Assembly (NCBI GenBank): GCA_009760855.2
Contig: WPIO01000005.1
Coordinates: forward strand, 5,934,001 to 5,998,000
DNA length: 64,000 bases
Direction: 5' to 3'
From: Cristatella mucedo
Taxonomy: Eukaryota; Bryozoa; Phylactolaemata; Cristatellidae
The notes beneath the pieces are model-generated. The model was not told the origin of the DNA and did not search any database. It saw nothing but the letters and a program-made list of their open reading frames with translations. The translations under genes and the position numbers were made by a program. This document shows positions 52,398 to 63,884 of this stretch, piece after piece (within the stretch, counting starts at the first letter, position 1; each line of letters begins with the position of its first letter).

Positions 52398-53280
52398 AAC
52401 CAAATTTAGACACCTGAGGTGTCCCAACTTTAAGAGCTCCTCGAATGCCTGTTGCCCGTTGATATAATTTCTCTGATAACCTCCATTGAGATAAAATCTA
52501 AATTATTCCAGCACAGTGCCATTAATGCCCAGCCAAGGTAATGAGCACTCAAGGACTAATCAGTGTTATCAACGGCGCCGAAATAGCAGAGATACTCGAC
52601 CCAAATCAGCATCGTGAGAGCTCATACACTCGCAACACTACCGACTCACTGGAGTGATTTGCTCTAAATCCTGACAGGAGCTTTCGCGCGAAGCGTGGAG
52701 TTTTGACATGAGACCTTAGCTAATCTGCTGCTACTAATTCCATTGTCTTTGATAAGAATGGCAATGTGGAGACTGGGTGGAAGTTGCTCAAGTACTCCTG
52801 TTTTAGCGTTGACTGCTCAATTAGTGGTCTAGCAACTTAGTTCTTGGATGATGCAAGGACAAGATCTAAGGCTAAGGACATATTGGACATATTTAATATG
52901 TTAGTTACACAAGGAATCAACATATCTAAATATCTCAGAATGGATGTGGCAGATTTTTGGTCTACATTGCTAGCAGCCTGCTTAGACTGGAGATGAAATT
53001 TGAAATGAGGTCAATGGTTTCAAGCTTAAAGGTGGCCATTGAGATCATGCAAAGAACAGCGGGTGAAAAGTCCATTAGCGATGTTAACTTGAGATGGACT
53101 CTCTGATCTTATCTATCTTGCTGTGAAAGAAGCAAGGGAAACGATCTGCTGGATCACCATAAGGATCACGAGGTAGGGTAATGGTCTGGGAGCTGTTAAA
53201 ATAGTTTATGGTTGATTTCTTTGATTGGTGATTCTGGTCGGCAGCTTTAGATTGACCCTGCAGCATAGCTATTTATAACG
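52398..53280 (-). mobile_element. LINE-A, minus strand (N-terminal reverse transcriptase and linker)
   Basis: Toward 53280 the minus strand reads the linker between endonuclease and RT: TINYFNSSQTITLPRDP, PADRFPCFFHSKIDKIRESI, then RT fingers text in broken frames. Confidence 0.8.
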
Positions 53281-53624
53281 ATGCTGTTATAGAAATGGCT
53301 AATGTATAATTGGCTGATAATAATATAATCGCTCAACATGCGCCTACACGTTGCCCAACTGTACCCTGACTTATCTTTGCAGTGAGATCTCTGTTCGGGG
53401 CAGCTATCGGTAGCCACTCCCATTCGAGTTCATACTACAGAGCAAAACGATTTGCAAATAATGCTCATTGCTATTTTTGTTACTCATTTTTAATTGTCTT
53501 AGTTGCATTGTTAAACCTTCAAATCGTTAGCATTGTTTAGGGGTACGCAACTTTTAGAATAGAAACTTTTGAATTTCCTTCTTTTCTCTAGCTCGGTTTG
53601 TGCATCAACACGTAGGCCCATGGG
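53281..53624. other. Intergenic, nothing recognised
   Basis: AT-rich, no feature seen. Confidence 0.4.
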
Positions 53625-53765
53625 ATTAAAATAATAATAATAATACATTTTATATAGCACCCTCGGAGAACTTAATCTCTTTCTAGGTACTTTACATTTA
53701 CTGCAAAGGAAGCACGATCAAATGATTAGCGGTAACATGCTCAATAAACAACAAGATTAATCCTT
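53625..53765 (-). mobile_element. LINE-A variant 3' end, minus strand
   Basis: aataataataatacatttta, tatagcaccctcggagaact, taatctctttctaggtactt then gaagcacgatcaaatgatta; close to 42256-42400, so a shared subfamily. Confidence 0.8.
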
Positions 53766-54864
53766 TTAAAAGCCAGGGGCCTGCGTGTACGTAAGCAAAC
53801 ACTTAAAAGTGCTCGCAGAGCTTTAATGCCCTAATAGCTTCAATTTTTCTAATAGCTTCAATGGACTATTAAGCTGCAGATGTATGACGTAATACGAATT
53901 GCAGGTGGAAAAATATTGGTCAGCTCAAATTAAGATTGGTGTTATGATCTTCAAGCAATTTTTTTTAAAGGATTAGTCAACTAGGCTAGAGGCTGACAGA
54001 GCAGGGCGACGCATAGCCTCATCACCGCTTACTCCACTGAGAGGAGAGTAGAAGAACGATCGTAAGTTCTGACTAGTCGCAGATGCTGCGGAAGTGAACG
54101 CATTTCCGAGCTTGATACTAAGATCAGAGGAGCACGCTGGAGCAAGTAAACTACTCATTCGTTCTTGTTACTACTAGTGGCCTTTACTACTTAAGTGCTT
54201 CGCAATGATTGCTAATGTGCATGGCTGTACATCTCGTCTTAGAAACCCTATATCTCTACCAATATTGGTGATTCGTATTGAAAATACATGTTAACGGTTT
54301 TGAATACAAAATTGAACGCATATATCTTTATTGTTAACTGCTTTTTAACGTGTTTACTTTCTCAATTCATTATTTAGTTAATGATTGATTCTACATTTTA
54401 GGAACTGTTAGGCTAAACCCTTTCCCTGAAATTGTATCACCCCCAGGTTCGTCATTTCAGTCTATCTTGACGTCGCTGCTAGCAGGTTCCCCGAACTCGG
54501 CTAGATTACTTTCATGCTTTCATTATTTTCGTATTTTTTTCAATAATCTCCAAAATTTTATTCTACACTCAGTCTCATAAAACCCTGGCAGTATAGTCGC
54601 AGCAGCTGTGGCGTTAACTCCACTTGGGTATGATGAGGATTTTCTACTATGTCAGGCCTCCACAAGTTGAGCGCAGCACGTGAAAATATGTATTGACAGC
54701 CCCAAACCAAACAAATACGCTGTTGGTAAGTATGCATTTAGTGTGAAGTCGCCCAAACATGATTCTTTATGACCTTCCTTATATGGCTGCGCATTGAGGC
54801 CATATGCTTCCAAGTTGTCTCTTCTGCAGAAATACATTCCACGGAGCCTTAATTTTACTGAGGA
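53766..54864. other. Intergenic, nothing recognised
   Basis: AT-rich unique-looking DNA. Confidence 0.4.
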
Positions 54865-54955
54865 GACGCACACACACGCAAAAATACACATACACACACA
54901 CAAAACACACATACACACACACAACACACACACAAACACGTGCGCGCGCGTCAAC
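54865..54955. repeat. Impure (CA)n tract
   Basis: CA units broken by aaa and tac, ending in cgtgcgcgcgcg. The open frames across it are artefacts. Confidence 0.9.
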
Positions 54956-55085
54956 AAGTAATTCACTGGTCTGGCGGTGTGCTTGGGTCGTCGGGTTTCT
55001 GAAAAATATAACGACACCAAGCAAAGTATTTGATCTTTGAACTTGAACTTGCTTAACGTAAAAAAAACTTGAGAAGGGGAACGTA

Positions 55086-55530
55086 TTTTACCGTTTATAA
55101 GCCCCGCTAATTTGTAGAGCAATTTTGGGGAAAATTATTATTTCATTGCTGAATGAACTGAAATTACGGATTCCATCAAAACTCATAATCACTCATGTCA
55201 CCATCATTATCCTCTGCATCAGAAATGGTGATTATATCCTTTCCATCTTCCTCGTTCATATCATAGGCTTGAAATTTGGGCGAGACTCCGTTATCATCAT
55301 TGTCGTCACTCTCTCCATAGACGGCGTCATCTTCCATTCCGTACATTTCCTTTGAAATGTCACAAATGCATTCAAAATGCACTCGAGTACCGGAAATACA
55401 TTCAAAGCTGGTACTCTATTTATAAAGATATTAAAACAAAAACTAACCTCTTTTGTGTAAGCCCCCTCTCCATTATCTGACCCCAAATTTTGGAAAAAAT
55501 GAGGGGCTTATACGATGTAAATGGGTAAAA
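55086..55530 (-). mobile_element. Short pogo/Tigger-like DNA transposon with terminal inverted repeats and TA flanks
   Basis: The left end TTTTACC-gtttataagcccc (55086-55104) is the inverse of the right end ggggcttatacgatgtaaat-GGGTAAAA (55503-55530), with TA on both sides (55084-55085 and 55531-55532), the target duplication of Tc1/mariner/pogo elements. Inside, minus 55176-55382 encodes an acidic C-terminus: CDISKEMYGMEDDAVYGESD, DNDDNG, then EDNDGDMSDYEF, like the acidic tail of pogo-type transposases. At 445 bases the catalytic core is gone, so it is a deletion derivative moved, if at all, by a full-length relative. Confidence 0.7.
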
Positions 55531-56615
55531 TAGGGTTCTTTGTTTACTCACGAGAGCTGCTAATATGTAATGGATGGCCGAAATTTGCATAGGCCACTGC
55601 AAAAATCCCACCGACCACATTGAATTAAATGATACAATTATATTATGCCCAAAATCTTGGCCCTCCAGAAGTGTTTACAATTCGAGCTACGTATGGGCTT
55701 CGAGTAGGAGGGGCGGTGGAGCCCTGAGTGCCTGCGGCTGACGCATATGACTTAGCTAAATAGACAAAGGCAGCTAAAATAGCAGAGTCCTGAGTAAAGT
55801 AAAAGAAACATGCATAAGCTTTTTATGCGTTATTTTTCCAATATTGACGAGTGTATTACATGGGCAATACTACCTACCAAAAGCCTCAGGTACTAAGAGC
55901 CCTGTACCCTGCGGTTGTCGCCCCAATGCGGAAGCGGCTGAAGAAGCATTGTGGGTCCTCCGCTTTCTGGAGGTCGCCCACTGCCCACTTCCCTGCCGGT
56001 AAGAGCGTCCGTCGGTGCCGCAGTCGTTGGCGGGCAGTTTGTTGCCATTTCTCTCACTTACGCACGATTCTGGCTAGTCCGGAACTTAAATTAACTTCTC
56101 TTATTTATTATTGAGATATTTGTGGATCTCGCTTCCTAAACAGATTTTTACTCATCTGTGTCACATACCTCTGTGGGGTGTTGCCGCTTTGTGATCACGT
56201 ACAGCTGGCGCAGGCGTTTTTGATGGTTTCAGTGGATATCGCCCCGAATTGGATAGCTTAGCTGAGCTTTCTGTAGCACTTGACTTCTATTTCAGTGTCT
56301 TGAGTAGCACTTGACCCCGTTTCCGCTCAGTTTTGATGGCTACTGTCTCGGTTAGGTCGGTACATCCTGGTTTACTGAAATTGACTTCCCGGCGATTCCC
56401 GAAGATGCCTATTTTAGCTGTAGTTGTCGCTGTTCCTATGATTTCTAAAGATGTGAATGTCTACTCAGTGGCTTGTCAGATTTTCGTGCTAGGTGTGAGT
56501 CCATATAGCGACTTTATCGCGGAAGTGAACCGCCCATACCCTGATATTCAGCCACTTGGATCTTGTGTATAAGTTCGATTTAGTGCATAAGACCCTTCAA
56601 CCGGCAGGCACCGTC
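55531..56615. other. CAP upstream region
   Basis: No repeat family recognised. It should hold the CAP 5' UTR and promoter, but no TATA box or clear first non-coding exon could be fixed. Confidence 0.4.
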
Positions 56616-56715
56616 ATGGAACAGCGGCTTAATTCACTCGTTGAGAGGCTCGAGAGAGCTGTCGAAAAGCTTGAAGGCAAGCATGGGGATTCTCACTCGG
56701 CAGCCGCTGCACCTG
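56616..56715 (+). CDS. CAP1: CAP exon 1 (coding start)
   Basis: ATG at 56616 (gtcATGG), donor gtaaga at 56716. It encodes [20 protein letters not shown] then [13 protein letters not shown], the coiled-coil/RLE segment and a short linker. It leaves one G that is completed by AA of exon 2. Confidence 0.93.
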
Positions 56716-59700
56716 GTAAGATCATGCTGCTATCTACAGTGCGTCGTCGCATGAGTCGCCTTTTTTAATTGCCATCGGCAAAATTTAAGTTGTTTTCATT
56801 TATATGCATGTTTTTAATCTGTCGGGGCAGTTTCACCTTCGATGCCTACGGCTTTTCGTTCTTCCTGTTCCTTGTTCCTTGTATGTTGCCTGTTCCTTGC
56901 TTGAAAGTACTTTTGCTTATGTATTTCTTTTGCTTAAGTATTACAATTCAAAGAGTCAAGGTTGTTGCTCCTAGTGAAGAGCTACAAATTAAACTTATTA
57001 GGATGCCCATTGCTGATTTAACTATTTGGTTGCTTTATCATTATTACTAGCTTGTGTAAGAATTAGTCATTAGTCTGTCGAGTCATAAGCTTAGCGACGT
57101 ATTGGGCTATTGGGCTTCAGTCCTTGATAAGGCAGCTGCCCCCTCTCCAAAAATGAGAGGTCTGCCACCAGCAGCTGCGCAGCAACGAGGCTGTGGCCTC
57201 CTTAAGTCCTCCATGACATCTTGTGTTAGCCTGCTCGAGCTGACTGCTGACTGTACGCACATCAGCCTTCTTGCCGCTTTTTTGCAGCACGCCATGCACA
57301 TGCAGCTCCTGATTTAATTTGGCAGTCAGCCGAGGGATGCACACTCCGAGTTGTCGCATAGTCTCTTCATTTCATGCTCATGTTGCTTGTAGAAGAACTC
57401 CAGCTTTTCGTCAAGGAGTTCGATGCTATTCTCGCAGGCCCTGTTGCTGCCTTTGTTGCTCTCTCTAATAAGATCGGCGGTGATGCAGCAGCACAGGTAA
57501 GTTGAGTGGTGACGGTGTTCTGCGCTCATTTTCTACACCGCGGCTTCATTTGAGACAATGTCCGTTTGTCCGTTGTACGCAGTTTGACCATCTATGTGCT
57601 TTTGATTGGTGGAAGGTTGGCAGGTTGACCGTTAGGCATGTCGTCAGAATCAATTGATTACAAGCAACGATTGCTGGACTGAAAAACGAGTTATGCTCGT
57701 GCTTCAAGCATGTAGCAGTACTAATGGAAGCATAGAAATTAGATCGAAGGGCTCAGAAGTTGGAATATAAAATAATATGCTTGGCCTTCTTTGCTGTGTG
57801 CCACCATGTTTATGTCATGTAAGTTGATTCACTGCTGCTTCAGTGTGGTAGAGCCAGAAAACATGTGGTAGAGCCAGAAAACATGGTGTTCCTATCTCAG
57901 ATTGTTGCTTTTCTTCAGTAAGGGGCTGCCTCGGGCTAGGCTGGTGGTGTGTTTAAACCAAGAAAGAGAGCAGGTGCTTCATGCTTTTTTCCTACCAATT
58001 AGTAGGGACTTGCATTGCAAAGCAATTAGCAGCTGTCGATAGTCTTCAGAGCCTGGTAGTGTTAATGTTTGCTATTTCGGCATGTAGCCACGTGGCTATG
58101 AATGATAACTAGAGGAAAGCAGTGCAGGCATTAGGAGATGTGCTAAAAATATGAGCAGGCCCCTCATTTATATGTACATATGTTTTGAGTCAGTAAGCTC
58201 TCTTGTATGACTGCTCTTGCAGTTTTCTAGGTTACTATTTACTCTTCTGCTTACTAATCGGGTTGATTACAACTATGACATGTGGTTATAGGTCTACATC
58301 GTCTTGTGGAATGAAAAATTGCTAATATTAAGAATGATAGTCTATATGTTGTTAAGATCACTAACAAAGCCCGAATCTCATGTTCATATTGTCCAGAATT
58401 AGAGGCTATTTTTAATTGCAGGAACTTGCCAAAGATCTTGTTAGTTTACCTTCTACATTGGCTGATTGGCCAGAAATGTCATCGAACCTGTAGTGCTAAT
58501 CGTGCGCAAGTCTGCTCAATCACTCTTCAATCCAAGAAATTCGGCCACATTGTAGCTTGGATAGAGGCTGGTACTCAGCTGCTATACATTAACTTGCCTT
58601 TGATTAGCTGTTTCTGGTATGCAGGGCTGGGCGTGAGGACTCGGGAGATAACAGACGCATTGTAGATGCCGGGCTGGGTGGTCGTCTACAGCTGCGTTGG
58701 GAACCTGCAAGGGGACGATGCATCGGCTGCTGCACTGGGAGCCTGGTGGAGAATACACGTTTGCTTAAGCCTTCTATGGGTCGGAGTTTAATTCGTGCTA
58801 CTCACATTTCCCATTGGCTTTACAATTCACTGTTCTTAGTCAAACAGTGCATGTAAACTATAATTGTCAATACGACCCTAGTGACGCAGCTTGGTTCTTT
58901 ATACCTAGCTGAACTTGCAGTCCAGTATCAGCCTCATTAAATCCCCAGGTCCTCTCAAGACTCTAACTTAGCTGTTCATTTTGGTCACCTTGTCACTGTA
59001 AGCTCTTGCTCTGCATGCCTTTGGAACTCACATTTTAAAGCTATTAGCGTTGCTGTAGCCAACTCTTTGGGATTACAAAAATTATGCATGGTCTTTAGAG
59101 CACCTCATTTAGAGCTTCTTTTGCAAGCTAAAGCCAATCTTTGGAGGATATTTTTGATGCAAAGAGCATGTGCATGAAAAATCGTCATGCGATTAAAACA
59201 GTGTGTTCTACTTCTTGTACCAGCAATACTCGAAAGATCGTGTATAAACGCGTCCAGTACCTGTTTAATTCGTCACAGTTTTCACTTCATTCTAAAACAA
59301 TTTGTTCACTATGGCAAGGTAGGACTTCCAGAAATTGAGACATCCCATGCCTATGGTGTGTTGTTGGCGACTGTTCTTGCCACCATAAGCATTGCTTTGA
59401 TGTTAATCAGTTTCTGGTAGCTCTCCCTCTGTGAAAATACTAAAGAAGCTGAAGGATTGAGTGAAGAAGCTTGGAGTGATTGCAGATCGTGCCGTGATAT
59501 TTGAAGCTTGTTTGCATCGATGAGGATATAGATTTAGACATTCAGCTACTGTAAGTTATGAAGGTTATCTGTGGTGCAGAACATGTCCGAGTCGGCACTA
59601 AGCATCTCGAAGCTCTAACTGTGGACACGTTCGGATTCTTGCCATGCATTTCAAATTGCAGGGAAAGCTATTTACTGAAGCCTTTGCTGCTCAAAGAACA

Positions 59701-62700
59701 TTTCTTGCCATTGCATCGAAGTCGAAGCAGCCAAACTCAGTACGTTCATTTTAGTTACCTTACGTTGTGTGTACTTTTGTCATTTTTTGGTTTGCTGAGC
59801 GTTTTGCATTCACTGTCAAACTGGAATGAAGGCTCTCTTAGATTCCAGGAATTGGCTGCAAATGAGCAATATGTGTTATGTACAGTGTTTGCTGTGCATT
59901 CTGCTTGGAAATCAATTTAGTGACCGAGTTTATCCCATAGTTACTCACTCGGTGGTTGCAATTCAAAAAGTAATCATTTGGTCAACCCTGTACATATGCC
60001 ATCCCCCTTATGATTTAATAATAATCAGAGCTATCTATAATTCATTTTTATAAAATAAATAAAAACAACATATTAAATTATGTACTATTATATAATATAT
60101 TATATTGTTTAATATAAATATAATTCATCTATAGCACCCTAAGAAAACTTAACCTCTATCCAGGTGCTTTGCATTTGCCGAAGGGCTGGAGCCAACGACG
60201 TTGGTAGTTACTGGCGAGCACCCTACCCCTGGGCCAAACCAGGGAAGCAGCTAAAGGCTCAGTTGTTCAGTTAGCCATAGTTGTCTTTCTTATTCTGCTC
60301 CTTTTCGGTGTATAGTCCTGTTGGATCTCGTGCTGCCAAGTGGGAGCTGCTTCAACACCTCGATGATGCTAGCTGATCCGATGGGTGTGTGTAATATGCT
60401 GCAGGCATCACGAGATGCCTGTCAACCAATTCTAAGTGCACAATGCTCAGCCGAGTTGCTGCCTATCAAGCCCTATGTCCACAGTAACTCTTTTCTGCCT
60501 GACGTTTTGATTGCTGGTAGGTGCTTTGCTTCCTGGACAGCCTTATCACCTGTTTGAGAACTGGTATTCATGTGTAGCAGAGACCTGCTGTCCTGCATAT
60601 TCTTAAACGTAGAAGAATGTTGTGTGCTGCCGACCAGTTTTGAAACTATTGGAGCGTGCCGGTCTGTTTGCTCGAGAGAGAGTTATTATGGTTGCTTCTA
60701 TTATTGTGTGATTTATCCCCTGAATGTCGGCAGCATGGTAGCTAAAATGGTTGTGAATTTGCCGGGAATCACTTACTCTGTGATTTGCTGTTAGTTTTTA
60801 CTGGACATCGCCTTAGTCTGGTATTCTGAGCTATGTTTTGCAAGAGTGTTTTAACAAGTCAAGTGATGATATACTGCTAAGTCAATGCAGAAATGCTTGC
60901 TGCTGCAATTAGGTCCATAATTATTTCTTAAACCCTGTTTATGCAGGCCGACCTGGAGAAGTTGCTCAAGCCGATATCAGAAAAGATCTCCGAGATTCAG
61001 GTACAAGGCAGCAATGCACTCTGTTAAGACTTAGATAAAACCCTCGTGTGCAGCGCCTTTATCAATCGACTTGCTGTCACAAATTTTTGTTATGTGCATC
61101 TGTAAAATATCGGTTTTTTTAGGTGCAATGTGATGTCCATTCGATTGTCTCCTCTCATTTATAACAAGGGAAGGATGAGCGACTGGTGAAGAATAAGCAC
61201 TTAGGAGGTAGCTTGGGTGTAGGGCCACCAGAGATTGTGGACCGTGAGAGTCGGGCCGATCGTAACGGTGATCGTGTGTCTTCGGCTGCACTGGAAGCAG
61301 GCAGGCATATGTCCATCGCTAGCATTTGAGTAAATAACTCGCGATGATTTTGTAATAATGATTTTGTAATAATGCACATTCAGCAGAATCACAAAAAATG
61401 CACACTCATATTTCTACCTTACCATTCCTACCCCCCCCCCGAGTGTGGGAGTTCTTAATTAGCTATGTCCAGTCCGGTCAGCCAATGAGTGCCCGCGAAT
61501 GAAGCAGTCGAAGCACCTGCTGTGATAATTTTTCAGGCTTCATGTAACCGAAAGAGTAGAGCACTAGTTGATGAATCAATAAGTGTATCTTTGTGTGTGA
61601 CTCTACAATAACTATGCATATGTCCAGCTGTGGAGTTTTCTATAATATTCTCAAAGCCTAAGTGGCTTTTGGCGCTAATACATTGGCCAACCAACTTCAT
61701 TTAAGGCAGCAAAGTGTGAATAAGATGCGTGGCTGAGTTAAAAGGACCGTAGAGGAAGTAAGTAGCAGTACAGGACGGTTAAAAAGGATATGCCCTAGTC
61801 GGCAACAGAAAAGATGTTGCACAAGAGTTGTGGAAGTGATTTCCACAGTCTATTACTTGGAGAGTAAAAGCTTCTGTTAACGTCAGTATTATGTTAAAGA
61901 ATGGTACAAGTAATTTATTGTCGTGAGGACTCGAGGGCACGAGGAGGCTGGAATTTTTTAGGAGACTGGAATTAGTGCTAGTGAAGTCGTTCAGCTAAGT
62001 TATGGAGGAGCTAAGGCTTGGTGAGCCTCGTGGGTCAGAGTAAGAGCATGGCTCTCTGTACCCATTGATCAGCTGGGAACCATGAAAGCTCAAGGATAAT
62101 TCAAGGAAAGCTCATGGACACCTCATTTCTTGAATGTAGACACCAACCTTGCAGCCGTATTCCTCACCGAATGTAGAAGGTTTTGTTGCCTTTTTTGGCG
62201 CCGCCAATACTGTTACAGTTACAGTACAGAGTGACAGTAGTCCAGCAAAAAGAGAGGCTGCTGCTTGCTGTAAGCTTTACGGACGTATGTGCTGCTATCA
62301 CTGTAATACGTTGTGACCTTTGGCCACCATCTACCTCGTCAGAATTATGTTGTCATTGTCACCATTTGTCAGCTTTATCGGTCTAGATTAAATGCCTGTG
62401 GCCCAGGTCTGCCAAGTCGGCTCTCGAGGGGTTGAGGCAGTCACCCAAGGCCTTTCCGTGGGACCAATGCAGGCCTTGACTGCATCTACACTGCATGCCT
62501 TTGTCTGCTGCTAGGTCCGCCTTCAGTGTGCACATAGACCCACCTACCTAGTTACATGCAAATGGGCTTTTCTTTGCCTGATGGGCCTTTCAAATTTTTT
62601 TTCTCTCACTTTGATAACTGTAGCGTCTAAGCTTCTCCTTCTGCCTCCCAACTGCAGTGTTTTCTGGCTGTGCATTTGCCCTGGCTGGTGTGTCCGTGCC

Positions 62701-63537
62701 GTTGGATGCTACTACTGCCTAGTTATCACTTGTAAGTACCACGGCAGGTAGCCAGGTAGTGACATCTGAAATGGAATGGTAGAGTATTGCAGAAAGCTAC
62801 CTGTCGAGAGCTCTTGCCATATGTGCATTTGTCGTTGCATCGCCACTGTTGCCTGATCGCATTAATTCCTCTCGTTGATTGTGAACCCACTAATAGGTTA
62901 GTCTTTCCTTTCCTCTACCTTTCAGAAACTGCGCGAGTCAAAGAGGACCTCGCCACTCTTCAATCACCTCTCGGCAGTCAGCGAGTCCATCCCAGCTCTT
63001 GGCTGGATCACCGTGGTGAGCTACCTTTAGTATTAGGCAGCAGCATTCTGTGAGCAGGTAGGCTTGCCATTCTGGAGCACTGCCGTCTGGAAGTCGTTGT
63101 GTGTACCCGTTGGTGGCCTTCTCATACCAACATTTGACTTTGTGTGCCCTGCAGCTTCGAACTATGCTTGTAGCTTCGAAAGAAGTCTCATAAATAGGTT
63201 GCTGATGCTGCTGTTTCTAGGCTCCAGCACCCACACCTTATGTGAAGGAGATGGCTGATGCAGGACAGTTTTTCACCAACCGAGTCCTGAAAGACTTTAA
63301 GGAGAAGTAATCAGCTCACTATCTTTGGTTTAAAAATAATAATAATTTGAAGCCCACTTTGCTATGCTTTGGCTACGCTATGCTTGGCATGCCTAGCTAT
63401 GGTAGTAACCAACGTTCGTTTTCTTGTACAGGGATCAAGCTCACGTCGAGTGGGCCAGGGCCCTCAACAGCATATGGGCTGAGTTGCAAGCCTATGTCAA
63501 GAGCAACCACACAACTGGGGTGTCATGGAATGCAAAG
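56616..63537 (+). CDS. CAP1: Cyclase-associated protein CAP, N-terminal 206 aa (seven exons, continues beyond window)
   Basis: CAP/Srv2 recycles actin by aiding cofilin-driven severing and nucleotide exchange on monomers in the cytosol; its N-terminus can bind adenylyl cyclase in yeast. Exons 56616-56715, 57393-57496, 59662-59739, 60947-61000, 62926-63015, 63221-63306 and 63432-63537 join in frame to 206 residues. Visible blocks: an N-terminal coiled coil with the RLE signature ([10 protein letters not shown], about residues 11-20), the helical folded domain with [57 protein letters not shown] and [19 protein letters not shown]. The poly-Pro stretch, WH2 and C-terminal beta domain would be past 64000. 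The ATG at 56616 is the only in-frame start giving the conserved N-terminus. Vertebrate CAP1 and CAP2 arose by duplication, so the symbol denotes the family. Confidence 0.95.
57393..57496 (+). CDS. CAP1: CAP exon 2
   Basis: Acceptor tgcttgtag ends at 57392; a second usable AG lies three bases on (tagaag, 57393-57395). Donor gtaagt starts at 57497. It encodes [20 protein letters not shown] then [14 protein letters not shown], the first helices of the helical folded domain. Confidence 0.93.
57497..58849 (+). other. CAP intron 2, unique part
   Basis: A perfect 20-base tandem duplication (gtggtagagccagaaaacat) lies at 57845-57884. Nothing else recognised. Confidence 0.6.
58850..59060 (+). mobile_element. 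LINE-B C-terminal fragment
   Basis: Broken + frames read [29 protein letters not shown] and ACLWNSHF, the LINE-B order seen at 14289-14561. It lies in CAP intron 2. Confidence 0.65.
59662..59739 (+). CDS. CAP1: CAP exon 3
   Basis: Acceptor attgcag ends at 59661; donor gtacgt starts at 59740. It encodes 26 residues, [14 protein letters not shown] then [12 protein letters not shown], matching the family segment that starts at human GLKLERALL. It is in phase 0 on both sides. Confidence 0.88.
60110..60245 (-). mobile_element. SINE1 copy, minus strand
   Basis: aatataattcatctatagca, ccctaagaaaacttaacctc, tatccaggtgctttgcattt (tail), then gagccaacgacgttggtagt, ggcgagcaccctacccctgg and gccaaaccaggg (head). 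It lies in CAP intron 3. Confidence 0.75.
60947..61000 (+). CDS. CAP1: CAP exon 4
   Basis: A 54-base exon between atgcag (to 60946) and donor gtacaa (61001). It encodes [18 protein letters not shown], matching LLAPISEQIKEV of the vertebrate protein. Confidence 0.9.
61600..62340 (-). mobile_element. LINE-B copy, minus strand
   Basis: Parallels 14140-14860: caaagcctaagtggcttttg, ggcaacagaaaagatgttgc, gttgtggaagtgatttccac agtc, ggcacgaggaggctgga, cttgcagccgtattc. Frames are broken. It lies in CAP intron 4. Confidence 0.78.
62341..62925 (+). other. CAP intron 4, unique part
   Basis: Nothing recognised. Confidence 0.5.
62926..63015 (+). CDS. CAP1: CAP exon 5
   Basis: Acceptor ctttcag ends at 62925; donor gtgagc starts at 63016. 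It encodes [20 protein letters not shown] then [10 protein letters not shown], one of the best conserved CAP blocks. Confidence 0.95.
63221..63306 (+). CDS. CAP1: CAP exon 6
   Basis: Acceptor tttctag ends at 63220; donor gtaatc starts at 63307. It encodes [20 protein letters not shown] then RVLKDFKE. Reading on past the donor would meet TAA at once, so the donor is needed. It leaves AA, completed by G at 63432. Confidence 0.94.
63432..63537 (+). CDS. CAP1: CAP exon 7 (last in window)
   Basis: Acceptor cttgtacag ends at 63431; donor gtattc starts at 63538. It encodes [35 protein letters not shown], the end of the helical folded domain. It ends in phase 0; the next exon should start the proline-rich part, beyond the window or in its last 460 bases, where I found none. 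Confidence 0.94.
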
Positions 63538-63884
63538 GTATTCGGCCGAAGCTCTGTGCAATTTGCTCCTATGAGGAAGCGCTTTTTCAGCACGGTCAGG
63601 TCGTTGAAGCCGATAATTATCAGCTTCAACGTTATAATGCAGCATTATAATACAAATTCAAACGGAGAATCATTTGCTCGGCGGTTCTTCTATTCTTTTT
63701 TCATGTTAACTCGTTGGAGACTGTGGCCTCGGCTCTCAGTGCCTCACTGTTGTAATTGAATACCGTAGAAGTGAAAAAAACGTGCTCTGAGTGTCTTCTT
63801 CTGGGCCATTTCTATTCTAGCCTTAACATGATACTTGTGTCCTCACTTGAGCACGCTTGTCGAATCATGCAATTTAATTTATTG

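Noticed and set aside
56333-56572. 79-residue plus frame upstream of CAP as a separate gene
   Set aside because: No family likeness or splice support; more likely CAP 5' flank or UTR.
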